DNA of 64,000 bases from Hyphomicrobiales bacterium (GTDB lineage Bacteria > Pseudomonadota > Alphaproteobacteria > Rhizobiales > Rhizobiaceae): assembly GCA_900473185.1 (NCBI GenBank), contig UCKU01000001.1, positions 108,619 to 172,618 of the forward strand. Direction: 5' to 3'. Position numbers and translations under genes: made by a program. The stretch's first letter is position 1. The number at the start of each line of letters is the position of its first letter. The notes under the pieces are model-generated. The model was not told the origin of the DNA, did no database searches, and was given only the letters and a program-made list of their open reading frames with translations. Shown piece by piece: positions 44,427-54,658 of this stretch.

Positions 44427-45643
44427 AGAAAACTCCTCCCATGCGGTCCCGAGGGAATACCGAGATGGCGCGCAATACTCTCGCCGATATCGGCATAGGT
44501 CCGGCGAATGCCGATCGAGCGCGATCTGATGCCGGGACCGTAAGCGATGACAGGCACGCGCTCGCGCGTATGGTCGGTGCCGCGCCAGGTCGGGTCGCAG
44601 CCGTGATCGGCGGTCAGGATCACGAGGTCGCCGGCCCGCAGCTTGTGGTGAACTTCAGTCAGGCGCTCGTCGAAGGCTTCGAGGGCCGCTGCATAACCCG
44701 GCACGTCGCGGCGATGACCGTACAGCATGTCGAAATCGACAAAATTGGTGAAGACGAGATCGCCATCCTCCGCTTCGTCTATCGCAGCAAGGGAAGCATC
44801 CATCAGTGCATCGTTGCCATTCGCCTTGATGACCCGCGAAACGCCCTGATGGGCAAAGATATCGCCGATCTTGCCGACGGCGTGCACATTGCGGCCATGC
44901 TGGACGAGCCGGTCGAGCAGCGTCGGTTCCGGCGGCGGCACCGAAAAGTCGCGGCGGTTGCCCGTTCTCTGGAAGGTCGCAGCACTCTGGCCAATGAAGG
45001 GGCGCGCGATGACGCGGCCAATATTATAGGGATCGAGAAGACTGCGGGCGATCTGGCAGAAGTTGAGCAGGCGGTCGAGGCCGAAATAGACCTCATGAGC
45101 CGCCACCTGAAACACGGAATCCGAGGAAGTGTAGCAGATCGGCTTGCCGCTGCGCATATGCTCTTCACCGTAACGGGCGATGATCTCGGTTCCCGAGGCA
45201 TGGCAGTTGCCGAGAATGCCGGGCACATCCGCTGCGCGGCAGAGCGCGTCGATCAGTTCCTGCGGAAAGGCATCGCCTTCGCTCGGAAAATAGCCCCAGT
45301 CGAAGGTAACAGGCGTTCCGGCGATTTCCCAGTGACCTGATGGGGTGTCCTTGCCGCGCGAAGTTTCGTTGGCAGCGCCATAGAGGCCGTAGATCTTGTC
45401 CGGCAGCGGCATGCCGGCCGGAAACTGGCCGGAGGCCGCCCGCGCGATATGCATGAGCCCGAGCGCCGACATGTTCGGAAGTGTGAGGGGGCCGGAACGC
45501 AGGCCGGCTCGGTCGGCAGCACCTGCCGCACAGAATTCGGCGATATGGCCGAGCGTGTCGGCGCCTTCATCGCCATAGGCTGCCGCATCCGGTGCTCCGC
45601 CGACACCGAAGGAATCCAGAACGAAGAGAAAGGCACGCGCCAT
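44423..45643 (-). CDS. deoB: Phosphopentomutase
   Basis: The 406-residue enzyme converts (deoxy)ribose-1-phosphate to the 5-phosphate, the step before DeoC. The alkaline-phosphatase-fold metal motifs are visible as [13 protein letters not shown] at the N-terminus and [18 protein letters not shown] near the C-terminus. [16 protein letters not shown] sequence ([14 protein letters not shown]) lies near residue 94. Length is typical. It is first in a deoB-add minus-strand operon. Confidence 0.96.
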   Translation of the reverse strand: MARAFLFVLDSFGVGGAPDAAAYGDEGADTLGHIAEFCAAGAADRAGLRSGPLTLPNMSALGLMHIARAASGQFPAGMPLPDKIYGLYGAANETSRGKDTPSGHWEIAGTPVTFDWGYFPSEGDAFPQELIDALCRAADVPGILGNCHASGTEIIARYGEEHMRSGKPICYTSSDSVFQVAAHEVYFGLDRLLNFCQIARSLLDPYNIGRVIARPFIGQSAATFQRTGNRRDFSVPPPEPTLLDRLVQHGRNVHAVGKIGDIFAHQGVSRVIKANGNDALMDASLAAIDEAEDGDLVFTNFVDFDMLYGHRRDVPGYAAALEAFDERLTEVHHKLRAGDLVILTADHGCDPTWRGTDHTRERVPVIAYGPGIRSRSIGIRRTYADIGESIARHLGIPSGPHGRSFL

Positions 45644-45775
45644 TTTTCACCCGCATTATCTGCTGTCGTCAGCGTATAGCTGGAACGATCCGACTGGCGC
45701 TCAGCCATATAATGACGGGAACCGCTTGGCAAATTTGAGGTGTGGAAACGCCAGATCCCAAGGATCGCGACACGC

Positions 45776-46357
45776 TTAGCAGTCGCCGCAGGGGATGTTC
45801 TCGTTCTGTCGCTGGCGATAGAAATAGCTGCGGCTGATCGTGATGGTGCTCATCTCTTTCGGCATGAAATTGGGCGCAAAGACGAATAGCGTATAGGGTA
45901 TGCTGAGTTCGCTCCGGATCAGGAAGCTGTTGGCCTTCTTCATTTCCGTTGGCACGTCGGAAACCGTGCTGTTCTTGGCATAAGGCGCTGCCCCCGTTGA
46001 TGCCCAGGACCACATGACCGTAGGATTGGAGTTGCCGTCGATCTGGATTGCGGTGACCTTCACCAACATACCTGAGCTGTCGTAGGGCGAGTAGATTGCC
46101 GGCGCGGCTTTGGCGATGTCTGTGAGCGAGCTCTTTGTGACGCTCTGTTGTTGGGTGATGATATCGGCGATCGACCCTGCGGCACGTGCCGTGCGCTTGC
46201 TGACGCTGAGCCCGATCGTGATCTCGAATGCGCCGAGATAGAGCATGACCAGAACCGGGAAGATGATTGCAAACTCGATGGCGCCGACGCCCTGTTGGTC
46301 GCGTGCAAACCGCCGCGCCGTCGAAGCCAGCCATATGAGAAGTCCGCGACGCGCCAT
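45776..46357 (-). CDS. TadE/TadG-like minor pilin, gene 2
   Basis: The 193-residue protein has an N-terminal basic stretch followed by GVGAIEFAIIFPVLVMLYLG, the TadE-type pilin-like helix with Glu at the usual position after the cleavage region. A periplasmic domain follows, ending in two nearby cysteines (PCGDC). TadE-like pseudopilins help assemble Flp pili. It starts within the stop of the next TadE-like gene (TAATG), so the two are coupled. Confidence 0.85.
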   Translation of the reverse strand: MARRGLLIWLASTARRFARDQQGVGAIEFAIIFPVLVMLYLGAFEITIGLSVSKRTARAAGSIADIITQQQSVTKSSLTDIAKAAPAIYSPYDSSGMLVKVTAIQIDGNSNPTVMWSWASTGAAPYAKNSTVSDVPTEMKKANSFLIRSELSIPYTLFVFAPNFMPKEMSTITISRSYFYRQRQNENIPCGDC

Positions 46358-46989
46358 TATGGATACTGCTCGTTCTGGAAGGCAGCCGTTGAGACGATCA
46401 AATATTCGCTCGGCATGGAACTGCCAACCGGGCGCAGCCCCGTAATATAGGGACGCACGAGGTCGACAATGATGGACCAGCGATAATAGGCGCGCAGCAT
46501 GTTGATCGACCCGGGGCCGCCGGGCGTGAATTTGAAGGCTGAAATTTTCAGATCGGAATATTTGTCCGCAGACATTCTTGGGATCGCCGTTGGTATGGCA
46601 GCGAAAGTGGAGAAGTTCTGCACATCCAGATAGAACTTGCCGGGCGTTGCCGCCTCCGTATCCGAACAGCGGATGATGATCGAAATTTCGTCGCAGAAGG
46701 CCTGCCGGAACTGTGTCTGCGTCTTATAGGTCGCACGCGTGGGGTCGGCGAAGGTGATCTGCCCCGTCCGCATCTGGCGGCTCATCGTATCGACGGCGTT
46801 CGAGACGAGCTCTTCCGCCGCAAAGGCGATGAAGGTTTCCAGGATGGCGAATATGACGATGAAATAGGGAATGGCCAGCAGCGCAAACTCGATCGCGGCG
46901 GAGCCGTCGCGCGAGCGGGCCAAGGCGCGAAGTCTGGATAAACGGAGGGACGCACGCACCTTGCCCGTCTCCTGCTCACTGATCGCCAT
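46357..46989 (-). CDS. TadE/TadG-like minor pilin, gene 1
   Basis: Read from ATG 46989 (MAISEQETGKV) the product is 210 residues; an upstream ATG at 47022 is possible. GSAAIEFALLAIPYFIVIFA is the pilin-like helix with the conserved Glu. A periplasmic domain of about 150 residues contains two cysteines in the FCDEISIIIRCSD stretch. It is the first of two TadE-like genes running away from the main pilus operon. Confidence 0.85.
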   Translation of the reverse strand: MAISEQETGKVRASLRLSRLRALARSRDGSAAIEFALLAIPYFIVIFAILETFIAFAAEELVSNAVDTMSRQMRTGQITFADPTRATYKTQTQFRQAFCDEISIIIRCSDTEAATPGKFYLDVQNFSTFAAIPTAIPRMSADKYSDLKISAFKFTPGGPGSINMLRAYYRWSIIVDLVRPYITGLRPVGSSMPSEYLIVSTAAFQNEQYP

Positions 46990-47102
46990 AGTCTGGCCCC
47001 GAAAATGTTCTTCGGGCGCCACACTAAGGTGCGTTCGTTGATATTCCGTTTCAGGCCGGAGCAGCTATTTTAACGAATAGGTGTGAGCTGGGCGTATATC
47101 GA

Positions 47103-47504
47103 TCAGTTTCCGGCGGCGGCTTCACCTTGCTGTGAATGCTGCTCGCAATTGGGCGTGCAGGAAAGAACCGAGCGTTCCGTCTGGCGATAGACGCGCACTG
47201 TATTGCCTTCATCGATGGAGACGAGGATGCGTTCGTCCAGAATGGCGTTGCCGTCGCCATCGAGCAGTACGATGTTGGTCGTGCCGAAGGCGCGGCCCGT
47301 CAAGACGATTGTCTTGGCATCGGCGACAGTCGCATCGGCAACCTTGGAATTGCCGACGATGACCTTGCTGACCGGCCGGTCGAGCTTCAGGACGCGCGCG
47401 TGATCCATATAGACGCGCAGCATGTCTTCCTGGGAGGAGGCCGCGGATGCCGTAAGAGCCGCAAACACCCAGGCAAAGAAAACGGTCTTGCCGTTCGATG
47501 GCAT
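47103..47504 (-). CDS. Pilus formation protein, CpaC N-terminal-like
   Basis: The 133-residue exported protein has a signal peptide (about residues 1-24) and a domain with VSKVIVGNSKVADATVADAK and RAFGTTNIVLLDGDGNAILD. This matches the N-terminal domain found in CpaC secretins but without the secretin channel. It may be a periplasmic accessory of the pilus. It is the gene nearest the divergent control region. Confidence 0.82.
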   Translation of the reverse strand: MPSNGKTVFFAWVFAALTASAASSQEDMLRVYMDHARVLKLDRPVSKVIVGNSKVADATVADAKTIVLTGRAFGTTNIVLLDGDGNAILDERILVSIDEGNTVRVYRQTERSVLSCTPNCEQHSQQGEAAAGN

Positions 47505-47896
47505 TTTGGCCCTCTTTCACGATCGCAATGCAAATTGCAGATAGAATGGAAAAAAATGGTGAACGAAGCTTTAAGCCTTCCACGCCATGTTCATGAGTGA
47601 AACGCCCTGGATTGTTTCAGTACGCCTCAATGAGGCATGAAATCGACGGGCGGCAGAAATTCGTGCCATTTCTGGATGCTCGAAAGCTATTGTTCCACTT
47701 TGTTCCCGGAAATTCCTTAGAAATGCAAGCAATGCGGTAAGGAGTTACTTACCCTGACTGGGCCGGTTGTCTCGTTTGCACCTTGTTAACGTATTTCATT
47801 AAGTCGATGGAAACGGCCATTCGCTAGGTTGCAGCCATCCGATCAACGGCAACAGTTGGCGGACGTGCTGAACATCAACTGGAGTTAGGAGTAACC
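47505..47896. promoter_or_regulatory. Divergent control region before the Flp pilin gene
   Basis: This 392-bp AT-richer gap separates the minus-strand accessory genes from the pilin gene and must contain promoters for both. GTTAACGTATTTCATTAAG at about 47785-47805 has TTAA half-sites with a nine-base spacer, close to but not the CtrA consensus. The pilin ATG has GGAGTTAGGAG just upstream. No further gene was found. Confidence 0.5.
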
Positions 47897-48091
47897 ATGA
47901 CCAAGCTTTTTAGCCGTTTTCTGAAGGATGAATCCGGCGCGACCGCAATCGAATACGGCCTGATCGCCGCACTCATTTCCGTAGCGCTCATTGCTGGCGC
48001 CACGACGCTCGGCGGCAAGATCGGCGACACGTTTAACAATCTTGGCGATCAGATGGATAAGGCCAAGACCGCTTCTACAGTGAAGCCGTAA
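47897..48091 (+). CDS. Flp-type IVb pilin
   Basis: The 64-residue prepilin has the short basic leader MTKLFSRFLKDESG. It is followed by the Flp motif ATAIEYGLIAALISVALIAG, with cleavage expected after the Gly before ATAIEY, and Glu5/Tyr6 of the mature form. It is the major subunit of adhesive Flp pili, equivalent to Caulobacter PilA. A GC-rich hairpin follows it before cpaA. Confidence 0.95.
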   Translation: MTKLFSRFLKDESGATAIEYGLIAALISVALIAGATTLGGKIGDTFNNLGDQMDKAKTASTVKP

Positions 48092-48112
48092 TCTGATATA
48101 TTTATAAAGTGT

Positions 48113-48133
48113 CGGCCGGAGATGATCCGGCCG
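48113..48133 (+). terminator. Hairpin between the pilin gene and cpaA
   Basis: CGGCCGGA and TCCGGCCG pair perfectly around GATGA. No T-run follows, so it is more likely a partial terminator or a 3'-end stabiliser that lets the pilin message exceed that of the assembly genes. Confidence 0.55.
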
Positions 48134-48206
48134 CTCAATGATCGGGCTCGCAGCTTAACGGCCGTGAGCCTTTTTCGCATTTTGTGTTCCGATCGGGCGT
48201 AGAAAC

Positions 48207-48719
48207 ATGATCGCAGCTACAGTCTTTGTAATACTGCCACTCTGCCTCGCCATGGCGGCATTCTCGGATCTGTTTACGATGACGATCCCGAATCGCATCT
48301 CCCTGATCCTCGTTGCCTCTTTCGCTGTCATCGCGCCGTTTTCCGGCTTGGGCTGGAATGTCATCGGCATGCATTTTGCGGGTGCAGCCATCGTCTTCTG
48401 CACCTGCTTTGCACTGTTTGCGGTCAATGTCATGGGCGGCGGAGATGCCAAGCTCTTGAGTGCCACCGCACTCTGGTTCGGCTTCAATCAATCGCTTCGT
48501 TTCTTTGTGGCCGATGTTGGATTGCTAGGCGGTGTCCTGACACTGCTTATTCTACTGGTAAGATCGCAATCGAATATTATTCTCGCCATCGGCGTGCCCA
48601 TTCCCAATTCGCTCTTGCTTGCAAAGAAAATCCCCTATGGCATTGCCATCGCGATCGGAGGCTTCATGGCATTTCCTTCATCGCCGCTCTTTATCGCGAC
48701 GCTGGAAAGCCTGAAATGA
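48207..48719 (+). CDS. cpaA: Prepilin peptidase CpaA (TadV)
   Basis: The 170-residue membrane protein has about four to five helices. Its catalytic aspartates are expected in AAFSDLFTMTIPNR (first Asp) and in the GGGDAK motif. It is the short TadV/CpaA type without the methylase domain and cleaves the Flp prepilin and probably the TadE-like proteins. It ends just before the CtrA-like site of cpaB. Confidence 0.92.
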   Translation: MIAATVFVILPLCLAMAAFSDLFTMTIPNRISLILVASFAVIAPFSGLGWNVIGMHFAGAAIVFCTCFALFAVNVMGGGDAKLLSATALWFGFNQSLRFFVADVGLLGGVLTLLILLVRSQSNIILAIGVPIPNSLLLAKKIPYGIAIAIGGFMAFPSSPLFIATLESLK

Positions 48720-48726
48720 CGGCATT

Positions 48727-48742
48727 TTAATCGGCCATTAAC
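48727..48742 (+). promoter_or_regulatory. CtrA consensus site upstream of cpaB
   Basis: TTAATCGGCCATTAAC fits the CtrA box TTAA-N7-TTAAC exactly. It lies 88 bp before the cpaB start. CtrA controls pilus genes in Caulobacter, so cell-cycle control of the cpaB operon is likely; the binding itself is inferred. Confidence 0.65.
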
Positions 48743-48829
48743 TTAAAATGTAAGTGTTCCATTAACCATAATTATACCAATTCCTGAGCATTCTGCGGGG
48801 CGAACGCGTTGTGCCCCAAGGAATGATCA

Positions 48830-49645
48830 ATGAAACCGGCCCGCCTTATTATCTTAGCTGTCGCCGTGGTGGCAGCCGGCCTCGCCGGTCTTCTTGCGAT
48901 GAACATGGCCGGTAGTGGCGGTGTCGTGACGAAGGTTCAATCCGTTATCGAGAAGGAGCCGACCGTCAACGTATTGGTCTCCAGCGCCAATCTTCCTGTC
49001 GGCGCGAGACTGGATGAGAAGGCCGTCCACTGGATGGCCTGGCCTCAGAATGGCGTTGTCCAGGGCTTCATTACCGAGACTGACCGGCCGGACGCGATCA
49101 AGGATCTGCAAGGTGCTGTCGTACGCTTGCCCGTCTTCGAGGGAGAGCCGATCCGTCCGGAAAAGGTCGCAGATTCCAACAGCCGTATTCTGTCCTCGCT
49201 GCTGCCCGCCGGCAAGCGCGCCGTCGCGACCGAAATTTCCGTAGCGACCGGCGCCGGCGGCTTCATCCTCCCCAATGACCGCGTCGATGTCATTATGGTG
49301 CGCAAGGGGCAGGGCACGGACAAATACATAACCGAAACCGTGCTCAGCAATGTCCGTGTTCTCGCCATCGACCAGCAGATCGAGGAGAAGGAGGACGGCA
49401 CCAAGGCCGCGGTCGGCACGACGGCAACCCTGGAGCTGACGCCCGACCAGACCAAGGTTCTGGCCGTCGCCCAGCAGATGGCCGATCGCCTTTCGCTTGC
49501 CCTGCGTTCCGTCGCCGATGCGCAGGAGCAGGACACTAGCGCGGCAGACTATCTGCTCAGCGGCGATAATGGCAGCGCACTCATCCAGGTCATCAAGTCC
49601 GGCTCCATCGTCACGGATGCCACCGGCTCAGTAAAGCCGGAGTAA
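48830..49645 (+). CDS. cpaB: Flp pilus assembly protein CpaB (RcpC)
   Basis: The 271-residue inner-membrane-anchored periplasmic protein has an N-terminal helix (LIILAVAVVAAGLAGLLAMN) and a SAF domain (VNVLVSSANLPVGARLDEKA). A later segment is VATEISVATGAGGFILPNDR. It links the inner membrane to the CpaC secretin. It starts the cpaB-C-D-E-F-tadB-tadC operon, whose genes overlap or lie within 24 bp. Confidence 0.94.
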   Translation: MKPARLIILAVAVVAAGLAGLLAMNMAGSGGVVTKVQSVIEKEPTVNVLVSSANLPVGARLDEKAVHWMAWPQNGVVQGFITETDRPDAIKDLQGAVVRLPVFEGEPIRPEKVADSNSRILSSLLPAGKRAVATEISVATGAGGFILPNDRVDVIMVRKGQGTDKYITETVLSNVRVLAIDQQIEEKEDGTKAAVGTTATLELTPDQTKVLAVAQQMADRLSLALRSVADAQEQDTSAADYLLSGDNGSALIQVIKSGSIVTDATGSVKPE

Positions 49646-49650
49646 AGGAA

Positions 49651-51162
49651 ATGCAGATGGGCAACTCGACACAGCGCACCAGGCTTTTCCTCACCGGCTG
49701 CCTTTCCCTGGCAATGGTTGCCGGCGGCATCACGCCGCTCTCCTTCATCGCATCCTCGGGTATCGAACAGGCCAATGCCGCGTCGGAAAGCCTCATCCGC
49801 ATATCGCAGGGCGGCCCCGGCGCGCATCGCCGCGTGAAGCTCGGTCTCAACAAGGCCGTCGTCGTCGATCTGCCTGATGACGCGCACGATATTCTCGTTT
49901 CTGATCCGGTCATGGCCGATGCCGTGACCCGCACCTCGCGGCGCATCTACCTGTTCGGCAAGAAGGTCGGACAGACCAATATTTTCGTGTTCGGCGCCAG
50001 CGGCGAAGAGGTCGTCAGCCTCGATGTCGAGATCGAGCGCGACGTCTCGGGTCTCGAGACCAATCTACGCCGCTTCATTCCGGACTCCGCCATCAAAGTC
50101 GAGATCGTTTCCGACAATATCGTACTGACCGGGACCGTTCGTACACCTCAGGATGCCACCCAGGCGGCAGCGCTCGCCAAGGCCTTCCTGAAAGGCGGGG
50201 AGGCCACGACGCGCACGGAAAGTATTTCCGGCAGTGGTGGAGACAATGCGGTTGCGCTGTTTGCAGAAGGCCGTCAGGAGTCCCAGGTCGTCAACCTCCT
50301 GAAGATCGAGGGCGAAGACCAGGTAACGCTCAAGGTCACGATCGCCGAGGTCCGCCGTGAAGTCCTGAAACAGCTTGGCTTCGACAATCTCGTCACCAAT
50401 TCCTCGGGCATGACAGTCGCCCAGCTCGGCAGCCCGTCCGCCGATAGCGCCACATCCGTCGTTGGCGGCGGCCTCGCCGCACTCTTCAAGAACTCGATCG
50501 GCAAGTATGATATTTCGACCTACCTGAATGCGCTGGAACAGGGCAAGGTCGTCCGCACGCTGGCCGAACCCACGTTGACGGCGATTTCCGGCCAGGCTGC
50601 GACTTTCAATTCCGGCGGTCAGGTTCTTTACTCGACGACAGACAATAACGGCAACGTCACCGTCGTTCCCTATGACTACGGCATCAATCTGGCCTTCAAG
50701 CCGCTGGTCCTTTCTTCCGGCCGCATCAGCTTGCAGATCACGACCAATGTCTCCGAGCCGGCGCCGTCGGTATCGGGTGCAGCGCCCACCTATCAGCGCC
50801 GCTCGGCACAGACCTCGGTCGAGCTTCCCTCGGGTGGCTCGATCGCTCTTGCTGGCCTTATCCGCGACAACATCTCCCAGACGATGAACGGCACCCCCGG
50901 CGTCTCGAAGATCCCGCTCCTCGGCACGCTGTTCCGCCAGAAGGGGGTCGAACGCCAGGAAACGGAACTCGTCATCATCGCGACGCCCTATTTGGTGCGT
51001 CCGGTGGCACGCAATCAGCTTAATCGGCCGGATGATAATTTCAGCCCGATGAATGATGCGGCCGCCTTTTTCATGAACCGCGTCAATAAGGTTTACGGCA
51101 GCCGCGAGGCGCCGGTTGCCGATGCGCAGTTCCACGGTTCCATCGGATTTATCTACAAATGA
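49651..51162 (+). CDS. cpaC: Outer membrane secretin CpaC (RcpA)
   Basis: The 503-residue secretin has a signal peptide (about residues 1-45), the pilus-formation N-domain (KAVVVDLPDDAHDILVSDPV), a BON-like region and the C-terminal secretin domain. The secretin domain includes LAEPTLTAISGQAATFNSGG and the GVSKIPLLGTLFR segment. It forms the outer membrane channel for the pilus. The stop overlaps the cpaD start by four bases. Confidence 0.95.
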   Translation: MQMGNSTQRTRLFLTGCLSLAMVAGGITPLSFIASSGIEQANAASESLIRISQGGPGAHRRVKLGLNKAVVVDLPDDAHDILVSDPVMADAVTRTSRRIYLFGKKVGQTNIFVFGASGEEVVSLDVEIERDVSGLETNLRRFIPDSAIKVEIVSDNIVLTGTVRTPQDATQAAALAKAFLKGGEATTRTESISGSGGDNAVALFAEGRQESQVVNLLKIEGEDQVTLKVTIAEVRREVLKQLGFDNLVTNSSGMTVAQLGSPSADSATSVVGGGLAALFKNSIGKYDISTYLNALEQGKVVRTLAEPTLTAISGQAATFNSGGQVLYSTTDNNGNVTVVPYDYGINLAFKPLVLSSGRISLQITTNVSEPAPSVSGAAPTYQRRSAQTSVELPSGGSIALAGLIRDNISQTMNGTPGVSKIPLLGTLFRQKGVERQETELVIIATPYLVRPVARNQLNRPDDNFSPMNDAAAFFMNRVNKVYGSREAPVADAQFHGSIGFIYK

Positions 51163-51875
51163 GCGGGGCACGGTCTGGACCGATGAAAACGAACAGAGAT
51201 CAGGCGATGGCCCATTGGAGCGCGAAACACTTCCGCACGACAAAGCCTCTGCTCGTGGCTGCATCACTCGCCGTTGCAATTCTTTCTGGCTGTGCCGGCC
51301 CGCGTGACGAGCTGACCACTGGCGGTATTCCCGACGATTACCGGGAGCGCCACCCCATCGTCGTGACGGAAGCCGAGCAAACCGTGGACATTCCTGTTGC
51401 CTCCAGCGACCGCCGACTGACGATCGCCCAGCGCGAGTTGATCCGCGGCTTTGCGCAAAATTACGTGTCGCGCGCGTCTGGCCCTGTCTACATCCTGTCT
51501 CCTGAAGGCTCGGCGAATGCAGGAGCGGCCCGCGCCCTGCGCAGCCAGGTTCGCGTTGAACTTGCTTCGCGCGGCATTGCGAGCAACAGGATCATCAACA
51601 CGACTTACGCCGCAACCGGCCTTCTCGATGCCGCGCCGATACGCCTGAGCTTCACCGGCATGACGGCGGTAACGACACAGTGCGGCCAATGGCCGAAGGA
51701 TATCTCGGCCGATTTCACGAACCAGAATTATTACAATTTCGGCTGCGCCTCGCAGAACAACCTCGCCGCCCAGGTCGCCAATCCGGAAGATTTCGTCGCT
51801 CCGCGCGGCATGACCCCGATCGACGCAGAGCAGCGTAACGAGGCAATCCAGGAGTACCGCGGGACAGAACGATGA
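51159..51875 (+). CDS. cpaD: Pilus assembly lipoprotein CpaD
   Basis: The product is 238 residues from the overlapping ATG; Met9 (51183) and Met17 are possible later starts. A hydrophobic signal ends in the lipobox LSGC near residue 44. The C-terminal part QNNLAAQVANPEDFVAPRGM is characteristic of CpaD/RcpB. It probably supports the secretin at the outer membrane. Confidence 0.9.
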   Translation: MSGARSGPMKTNRDQAMAHWSAKHFRTTKPLLVAASLAVAILSGCAGPRDELTTGGIPDDYRERHPIVVTEAEQTVDIPVASSDRRLTIAQRELIRGFAQNYVSRASGPVYILSPEGSANAGAARALRSQVRVELASRGIASNRIINTTYAATGLLDAAPIRLSFTGMTAVTTQCGQWPKDISADFTNQNYYNFGCASQNNLAAQVANPEDFVAPRGMTPIDAEQRNEAIQEYRGTER

Positions 51876-53149
51876 GCACCGTCGACTACGAGATCAAGAA
51901 TACCAGCGAGCTCCGCCATGCCGAAGAGGCGATGCGCATGGGCGAACTGGAAAACATGCGGCCGTTGCCGCGCATCTCCGTTCATGCCTTCTGCGAAAGC
52001 GAAGGACTGCAGCGGGTGATGGAGCGTTGCGCCAATGACCGGCGCATGTCGAAAGTCAGTCTGCGCATCACCAGCGGCGGCACGGCTGCTGCCGCGAACA
52101 TGTTCTCAGGCGCACCGACGCCGAACCTGATCATCATCGAGACCAGAGCGAACTCTGCCGGCCTGCTCGCCGAACTGGCTCCACTCGCTGCCGTCTGCGA
52201 TCCCTCGACCAAGGTCATCATCGTCGGCTATTACAACGATATCGGTCTTTACCGCGATCTGATCCGCAACGGCATTTCCGAATATATGGTCCAACCTGTC
52301 GCCATGCCCGATATCATGGGTGCAATGGCGACGATCTTCGTCGATCCGGAAGCCGAGCCGCTTGGCCGCAGCATCGCCTTCATCGGCGCCAAGGGCGGGG
52401 TCGGCGCATCGACCATCGCTCATAATTGCGCCTTCGGCATCTCGAACCTGTTCTCGACCGAAACGATCCTGGCCGATCTCGACCTGCCCTATGGCACGGC
52501 GAACATCGATTTCGATCAGGATCCGGCCCAGGGCATTGCCGAGGCCGTCTTTGCGCCGGAGCGGCTTGACGAGGTTTTCCTCGACCGCCTGCTGACCAAG
52601 TGCTCGGAGCATCTTTCGCTGCTGGCCGCCCCCTCGCTTCTCGACCGTGCCTATGATTTCGAGGGCCAGGCCTTCCAGCCTGTCATGGATGTGCTGCAGC
52701 GCAGCGCGCCTGTCACGGTGCTCGACGTTCCACATGCCTGGTCGGACTGGACCCGTACGGTACTCTCAAGCGCCGACGAAGTGGTTATCTGCGCGGTTCC
52801 CGATCTCGCCAACCTGCGCAACACCAAGAACATGCTCGATGCGCTCCGCAAGATACGCCCGAACGACAAGGTACCGCATCTCATTCTCAATCAGGTCGGC
52901 ATGCCGAAGCGGCCGGAAATCGCGGTTTCCGATTTCTGCGAGCCGCTGGAAGTCGAACCGATTGCCATCATTCCCTTCGATATCGGCCTCTTCGGAAACG
53001 CCGCCAACAGTGGCCGGATGATTTCGGAGGTCGATCCGAAATCTCCGACGGCGGAGACTTTTTCGCAGATCTCGCACATCGTCACGGGTCGCGTGGCAAT
53101 CAAGAAATCCAGGAAGGGCGGCCTTCTCGGCCTTCTGAAGCGTAAGTGA
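51872..53149 (+). CDS. cpaE: Pilus localisation ATPase CpaE (TadZ)
   Basis: The 425-residue protein has a receiver-like N-terminal domain (about residues 30-150) and a MinD/ParA-like ATPase domain with the deviant P-loop FIGAKGGVGASTIAHN. The canonical lysine before Ser-Thr is Ala, a known variation of this family. It places the pilus apparatus in the cell. It overlaps cpaD by four bases. Confidence 0.93.
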   Translation: MSTVDYEIKNTSELRHAEEAMRMGELENMRPLPRISVHAFCESEGLQRVMERCANDRRMSKVSLRITSGGTAAAANMFSGAPTPNLIIIETRANSAGLLAELAPLAAVCDPSTKVIIVGYYNDIGLYRDLIRNGISEYMVQPVAMPDIMGAMATIFVDPEAEPLGRSIAFIGAKGGVGASTIAHNCAFGISNLFSTETILADLDLPYGTANIDFDQDPAQGIAEAVFAPERLDEVFLDRLLTKCSEHLSLLAAPSLLDRAYDFEGQAFQPVMDVLQRSAPVTVLDVPHAWSDWTRTVLSSADEVVICAVPDLANLRNTKNMLDALRKIRPNDKVPHLILNQVGMPKRPEIAVSDFCEPLEVEPIAIIPFDIGLFGNAANSGRMISEVDPKSPTAETFSQISHIVTGRVAIKKSRKGGLLGLLKRK

Positions 53150-53172
53150 ACGAGTAGAATTGGATCGGATCA

Positions 53173-54657
<1,485 letters not shown>

Positions 54658-54658
54658 G

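Noticed and set aside
47784..47806. Possible CtrA box before the Flp pilin gene
   Set aside because: The TTAA half-sites are nine bases apart instead of seven, so it does not meet the consensus.
52385..52435. CpaE P-loop without the usual lysine taken as a broken gene
   Set aside because: CpaE/TadZ proteins often have deviant P-loops, and the rest of the protein is intact.
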